Origin: Lachnospiraceae bacterium UBA7205
Lineage (GTDB): Bacteria > Bacillota > Clostridia > Lachnospirales > Lachnospiraceae
Assembly (NCBI GenBank): GCA_002490665.1
Contig: DKUL01000067.1
Location: forward strand, 30,306-94,305
DNA length: 64,000 bases
Direction of reading: 5' to 3'
In this document: piece by piece, positions 60,748-64,000 of the stretch
How the letters are laid out: the number at the start of each line of letters is the position of its first letter
Position numbering within the stretch: position 1 is the first letter of the stretch
Notes under the pieces: model-generated
What the model was told of the DNA's origin: nothing
Seen by the model: only the letters and a program-made list of their open reading frames with translations
Databases searched by the model: none
Position numbers and translations under genes: made by a program

Positions 60748-63051
60748 TCAGTCAAAAGGTAATGGCTCCTGCTCGTCATATTTAACAAAATCTGTTTCTA
60801 TCGTGTAGCCTTTTACGATATTTCTTACCGTCTTACCCTCCACCGTTCCGCTGTTCATAAACAATCCTTTTGTCTTAAGTTCCGCAAAGAAATTACCTTT
60901 ATTTTCGCAACCATAACCGTTATCATCACACCACTTTGTATAGGCTTCATAAATATCTTTTGCCTTGCTATTCCTGCCAGTCTTAGCCAGGCATTCATTG
61001 ATAAAGTTGCCTACCTTATCGCTGTCCGTCCTGTAAGTGTCCGTAGCGGTCTGTACTGCTGCCGGGGGCTTCAATCCCTCTTTGCGGTATAGCCGCAATC
61101 CCTCAATGCACCAATTCAAGATGCCGGACATTTCGCTTTTATCTCTCAATCGGTTCTTTAGGTCTTTGTCCTGCTCCTGCGGCTCAAAGTGTCGGTCAAA
61201 GCTAATAACATTGATTCTGCCGGAACTGAATACTGTATCATCTGTAATCGTTGGTAGAAAATTTGTGTTTATCACAAGCTTAAACTTAGGAATAAATGTT
61301 GTTTCTCTCTGATACAGATGCCTTGCTGTAATGCTATCCCTGCCTAACAGTGATTTTAACAATGCCGTATCAAATAACATTCGTTTTGGCGGCTCACTGG
61401 CATTACAGAACCTGCACCCTGCCAACCGTGCTATATCTCCGCTTGCCTGCCGGCTGTCAAGATTTTGTCTGACTGCCAGGCTCTCCGGCTTCATTGTTAC
61501 CGCATAATCGCCCAACAGATGTATCAGTGTTTCGCAAAAAGTAGATTTTCCGTTTCGTGTGGTACTTCCATAGAGGATAAAACAAGTTTCCTGCTCTGTG
61601 TTCCCTGTCAATGAAAGCCCTGCTATTTTTTGGAGATACGATATTTTCTCCTTATCGTCCTGCATGATTTCCAATAAAAATTTCTTCCATTCTCTGCAAT
61701 CGGCAGCAGGATCATATTCAGCATTGCATATCTTTGAAAGAAGCATATCGGGGCTGTGGCTCAAAAATACAGGCTCATTCCCGGATAAATCCAGTGTGCC
61801 GTTCTGCACATTCAAAAGATAATCATTCACATCTAACTGCTCATTGCTAAAAAAGTACACATCTTTGCTGTCCTGTAACATATTGTTTCGGTTTCTGATG
61901 TTACACAATGCCGCTACTGCTTTGAGATACTTGCCCTCTGTATCAATGCCTACTGCATATCTGATAAGTACATCTGATAAAACCTTTGCTGACGCTCTCG
62001 CACTCAAGCCCTCAATATCATCAATCCACCGTTTACCGTCATACCTCATAAAATCTTTTCGTGATGGGTTGTATCTGTGTTTGTCCTTAAAAACATCTGC
62101 AAATAGCCGCCCGAAGCCTTTATCGCTTGTTTCATACCGCTCTGCGTGTAAATCCTTTAATACCTGCTCTAAGCGGCTGTCCTGCCGTTTCTGCGGCTCT
62201 ATAGTGGTACTGTGAACCGCCGTACACTCCCTTACGGCTTCTTTAACGGTATTCTGCTCCTGCTGTAGCATCTGCTCAAACTCCTGCTTGCTATGTCCTG
62301 CTGCAAAATAATCTGATACATCAGCTTTAGGTGTGTCCGGCATAGGTACAATGATTTTGCTACTCTTTGCAACTGCCTTAATGTCGTTCTGGATAGTTTC
62401 AGCGACACGCTTTCCGGCTTCATCATTGTCCGCAAGAATATAGACATCTGCTCCCTGCACTAATGTAGCAAAATCCGATTGCCAATCTGAACAGCCGCCA
62501 TAAGTCCATGCTGTGTAGCCTTGTTTTGTAAGCGTATCAACGTCTTTTTCGCCCTCTGGTATGAATATAGGCTTATTCTCTGTAATCGCCTTATTTATGG
62601 CTTGTAGGCTTCCATAAATGGCTTTATAACTCTTTCTGCCAACATCATGCCCTAAACCGTATGTAAAACGGTTATTCTGCAATTTGCCATAAATGATTTT
62701 CTTGCCCTCACATCGAATTTTAGTAAAAACATAAGCACCGTTAATGGAAACGTAATTGTAAACTGCTTCAATCCGGCGTTTCTCTCTAGCTTCGACATAG
62801 GCTTTCCAGTTCGGGCTTCTCGGCTCTACATCATAAAAGGTATCTTTCTTTTCAAGTCCTGCTGCATTTAGGACAGCATCAACGGTACACCCTGCATGAC
62901 AGTAGAATAAAGTACATTTTCTACCTTTTGTGATTGTCAACGAAGCGTGCTTGTCGTCATGTGCCGGGCATCTGCATTGTACTTTATCTCCATAGCGTTT
63001 CATTATTTTAAAGAACAGCAGATTATTTTCAAATATTTCTGTACTTGTCAT
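60748..63051 (-). CDS. Primase-helicase of the P4/D5 phage type
   Basis: 767 aa. Residues ~20-70 form a CHC2-like zinc finger (CRCPAHDDKHASL, then FYCHAGC), ~165-240 a TOPRIM domain (FIPEGEKDVDTL; VYILADNDEAGK), and the C-terminal half a D5/P4 superfamily 3 helicase with Walker A GSTTRNGKST and the sensor-region LVINTNFLP. It would start and unwind element DNA during replication. It overlaps the next small gene by four bases. It is the replication module of the element. Confidence 0.92.
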   Translation of the reverse strand: MTSTEIFENNLLFFKIMKRYGDKVQCRCPAHDDKHASLTITKGRKCTLFYCHAGCTVDAVLNAAGLEKKDTFYDVEPRSPNWKAYVEAREKRRIEAVYNYVSINGAYVFTKIRCEGKKIIYGKLQNNRFTYGLGHDVGRKSYKAIYGSLQAINKAITENKPIFIPEGEKDVDTLTKQGYTAWTYGGCSDWQSDFATLVQGADVYILADNDEAGKRVAETIQNDIKAVAKSSKIIVPMPDTPKADVSDYFAAGHSKQEFEQMLQQEQNTVKEAVRECTAVHSTTIEPQKRQDSRLEQVLKDLHAERYETSDKGFGRLFADVFKDKHRYNPSRKDFMRYDGKRWIDDIEGLSARASAKVLSDVLIRYAVGIDTEGKYLKAVAALCNIRNRNNMLQDSKDVYFFSNEQLDVNDYLLNVQNGTLDLSGNEPVFLSHSPDMLLSKICNAEYDPAADCREWKKFLLEIMQDDKEKISYLQKIAGLSLTGNTEQETCFILYGSTTRNGKSTFCETLIHLLGDYAVTMKPESLAVRQNLDSRQASGDIARLAGCRFCNASEPPKRMLFDTALLKSLLGRDSITARHLYQRETTFIPKFKLVINTNFLPTITDDTVFSSGRINVISFDRHFEPQEQDKDLKNRLRDKSEMSGILNWCIEGLRLYRKEGLKPPAAVQTATDTYRTDSDKVGNFINECLAKTGRNSKAKDIYEAYTKWCDDNGYGCENKGNFFAELKTKGLFMNSGTVEGKTVRNIVKGYTIETDFVKYDEQEPLPFD

Positions 63052-63242
63052 TTATTCCACCGCCCCTCTAAAATTCCCCGGATATGCTCGACTTCTGAAT
63101 CAAGGGCATCCATTTCTTTCTGTGTGCATCTATAAAAATGTTCATCTCCGCTATGTTCCGTCTGCAACTGTTCATATATCGCATATTTGCGCATCAATGC
63201 CTTTTGCTGCTTTTTCAATCGGTATCTTTTCAAAATATTCAT
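63048..63242 (-). CDS. Small coiled protein of the mobile element
   Basis: 64 aa, highly basic N-terminus (MNILKRYRLKKQQKALMRKY) and acidic C-terminus, predicted helical. It overlaps the primase gene and the HTH gene upstream by four bases each. AAAGGAGG precedes the ATG. Function unknown. Confidence 0.55.
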   Translation of the reverse strand: MNILKRYRLKKQQKALMRKYAIYEQLQTEHSGDEHFYRCTQKEMDALDSEVEHIRGILEGRWNK

Positions 63243-63463
63243 TTTTCTGTACCTCCTTTATAAAGGAAGCCTGTTTCCTCGTAAAACTTCTTAGGATAAA
63301 TCAGATAAGAATATTGTCGGCTCCTTGGTGTCCTATGGTATGCAATTCCCCAATTTACCGCACCACTTTGAAGTAATAACCTTACCGTCTGACAATCTAC
63401 CCTTAAGGCTTTAGAAGCAACTGCAACAGGGATATTTGCACATTCAAAAATAGGTTCGCTCAT
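63239..63463 (-). CDS. Small DNA-binding (excisionase-like HTH) protein
   Basis: 74 aa. The N-terminal VAVASKALRVDCQTVRLLLQ reads as a MerR/excisionase-like helix-turn-helix, followed by a wing-like SRQYSYLIYPKKFYEETG. It is coupled to the genes on both sides. A role as excisionase or regulator is inferred from the motif alone. Confidence 0.6.
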   Translation of the reverse strand: MSEPIFECANIPVAVASKALRVDCQTVRLLLQSGAVNWGIAYHRTPRSRQYSYLIYPKKFYEETGFLYKGGTEK

Positions 63464-63475
63464 ATCATCACCGCC

Positions 63476-63652
63476 TTACTGCTCTGCTGCCAGTTCATCT
63501 GCAATCGCCTTAATTTGAGATTTCTTTTCTTCTGAAATTTCATACCGAAGCATACGACTGAATGAACTATCAGCAATTCCCAAACGCTCTGCTACTCTCC
63601 ACATGGGAACATTTCTTGATTTGATATATTCTTTTATTTCCTTATTACGCAT
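63476..63652 (-). CDS. Small XRE-like HTH protein
   Basis: 58 aa (MRNKEIKEYIKSRNVPMWRV; AERLGIADSSFSRMLRYEIS). A single lambda-Cro-type helix-turn-helix. First gene of the replication run, starting eight bases after GGAGG, next to the overlapping promoters at 63685-63717. It is a candidate Cro- or repressor-like switch protein. Confidence 0.65.
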   Translation of the reverse strand: MRNKEIKEYIKSRNVPMWRVAERLGIADSSFSRMLRYEISEEKKSQIKAIADELAAEQ

Positions 63653-63684
63653 TTCGTTTACCTCCAATAATTTTTAGGTTTTTG

Positions 63685-63717
63685 TTGACTTTATAATTCC
63701 ACATGGTATAATGTCTA
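63685..63717. promoter_or_regulatory. Overlapping face-to-face promoters
   Basis: Plus strand: TTGACT, 16 bp, TATAAT (63685-63712). Minus strand: TAGACA, 16 bp, TATAAA (63717-63690). The two occupy the same 33 bp in opposite directions, so only one can be used at a time. Confidence 0.55.
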
Positions 63718-63810
63718 CATAAACATTAACAAAATTTTGAGACATAGTAAATGAACACCTAATAATTTTGTTTTTGCTAAAAATTCAAAGTCCACATTTT
63801 GGAGGGTAAT

Positions 63811-64000
63811 ATGAAAAAACATTATGACATGTGGAATATTCCATGGTCAGGAGATATAGACGAAATAAACTTAGTTATTAAAGATGATTTTTATATAAAT
63901 GAAATTGACAATGAAAGCATCTTCTATAAAGATATTGAATATGAAAAAGTCAATATAGGTCAAATTATTCTTGAAATAGGAAATCTTTTATACATCGGAA
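63811..64000 (+). CDS. Unknown protein of the mobile element, N-terminal part
   Basis: 63 codons open to the window end, after GGAGGG. Begins MKKHYDMWNIPWSGDIDEIN and is acidic and AT-rich. I recognise no family. It is the only plus-strand gene of the element other than the toxin, and could be driven by the plus-strand promoter at 63685. Confidence 0.6.
   Translation, partial: MKKHYDMWNIPWSGDIDEINLVIKDDFYINEIDNESIFYKDIEYEKVNIGQIILEIGNLLYIG

Larger units (their letters stand above)
55013..64000. mobile_element. Integrated mobile element, probably prophage-like (left part; right end outside window)
   Basis: About 9 kb with lower G+C and short overlapping minus-strand genes: sigma factor, serine recombinase, toxin-antitoxin locus, small unknowns, packaging-like protein, ERCC4 nuclease, P4/D5-type primase-helicase and HTH proteins. 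The left edge is inferred from the last host repeat and terminator; no direct repeat or tRNA was found to fix it. A satellite or integrative plasmid is the alternative to a prophage. Confidence 0.65.

Overview
Organism. The window looks like chromosome from a butyrate-forming gut Firmicute, most likely a Lachnospiraceae member. The evidence is a complete thl-crt-hbd-bcd-etfB-etfA operon in the order known from Coprococcus/Butyrivibrio-type bacteria, a separate ptb-buk pair, a long-form hpf, Csp-like subtilases, AGGAGG-type ribosome binding sites and moderate G+C. I do not commit to a genus. No tRNA, rRNA or CRISPR array was seen.

Layout. (1) 1-3.6 kb: two half-size ABC exporters behind an XRE regulator fused to a PurM-like domain that has lost its catalytic motifs. 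(2) 3.8-5.6 kb: two tandem AraC paralogues convergent with a galactan operon across a shared terminator. (3) 15.4-5.6 kb, minus strand: seven close-packed genes, GH53 galactanase, GalT, LacI regulator, AraC regulator, GH2 beta-galactosidase, an unrecognised 619-aa protein and a zinc-ribbon protein, behind one promoter with a LacI-type operator. (4) 15.6-22.5 kb: KDG-kinase-like protein, HtrA protease, HTH-PfkB kinase, a divergent carbamate kinase, LspA and a lipoprotein. (5) 22.6-30 kb: a 1075-aa HD plus Hsp90-type ATPase protein with a base-composition break inside it, a DEDDh exonuclease, a subtilase and a two-part ThrE exporter. (6) 30-32 kb: ptb-buk. (7) 38.9-32.2 kb: a six-gene polyamine operon that encodes both the AdoMet route (speD, speE) and the carboxyspermidine route. 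(8) 46.2-40 kb: the butyrate operon. (9) 46.6-54.8 kb: M23 peptidase, hpf, NlpC/P60 protein, trxB-fabG, a metal-dependent aldolase and a DpnI-like nuclease, with dispersed repeats between them. (10) about 55 kb to the window end: an AT-richer mobile element, probably prophage-like, with sigma factor, serine recombinase, a type I toxin-antitoxin locus, packaging and nuclease genes, a P4/D5-type primase-helicase and small HTH proteins. Its right end lies outside the window.

How it works together. Imported galacto-oligosaccharides would be cut by the intracellular GH53 and GH2 enzymes and galactose-1-phosphate passed on by GalT. Fermentation carbon leaves through thl...etf and then ptb-buk. Rex-like operators sit on both promoters, so both steps may answer to NADH/NAD+.

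Most notable items. These are the HD-Hsp90 protein, the XRE-pseudo-PurM regulator, a 156-bp MITE with target duplication and an empty site in the same window, a hidden Hol_Tox toxin with antisense RNA, a lone DpnI homologue, and the double polyamine pathway.
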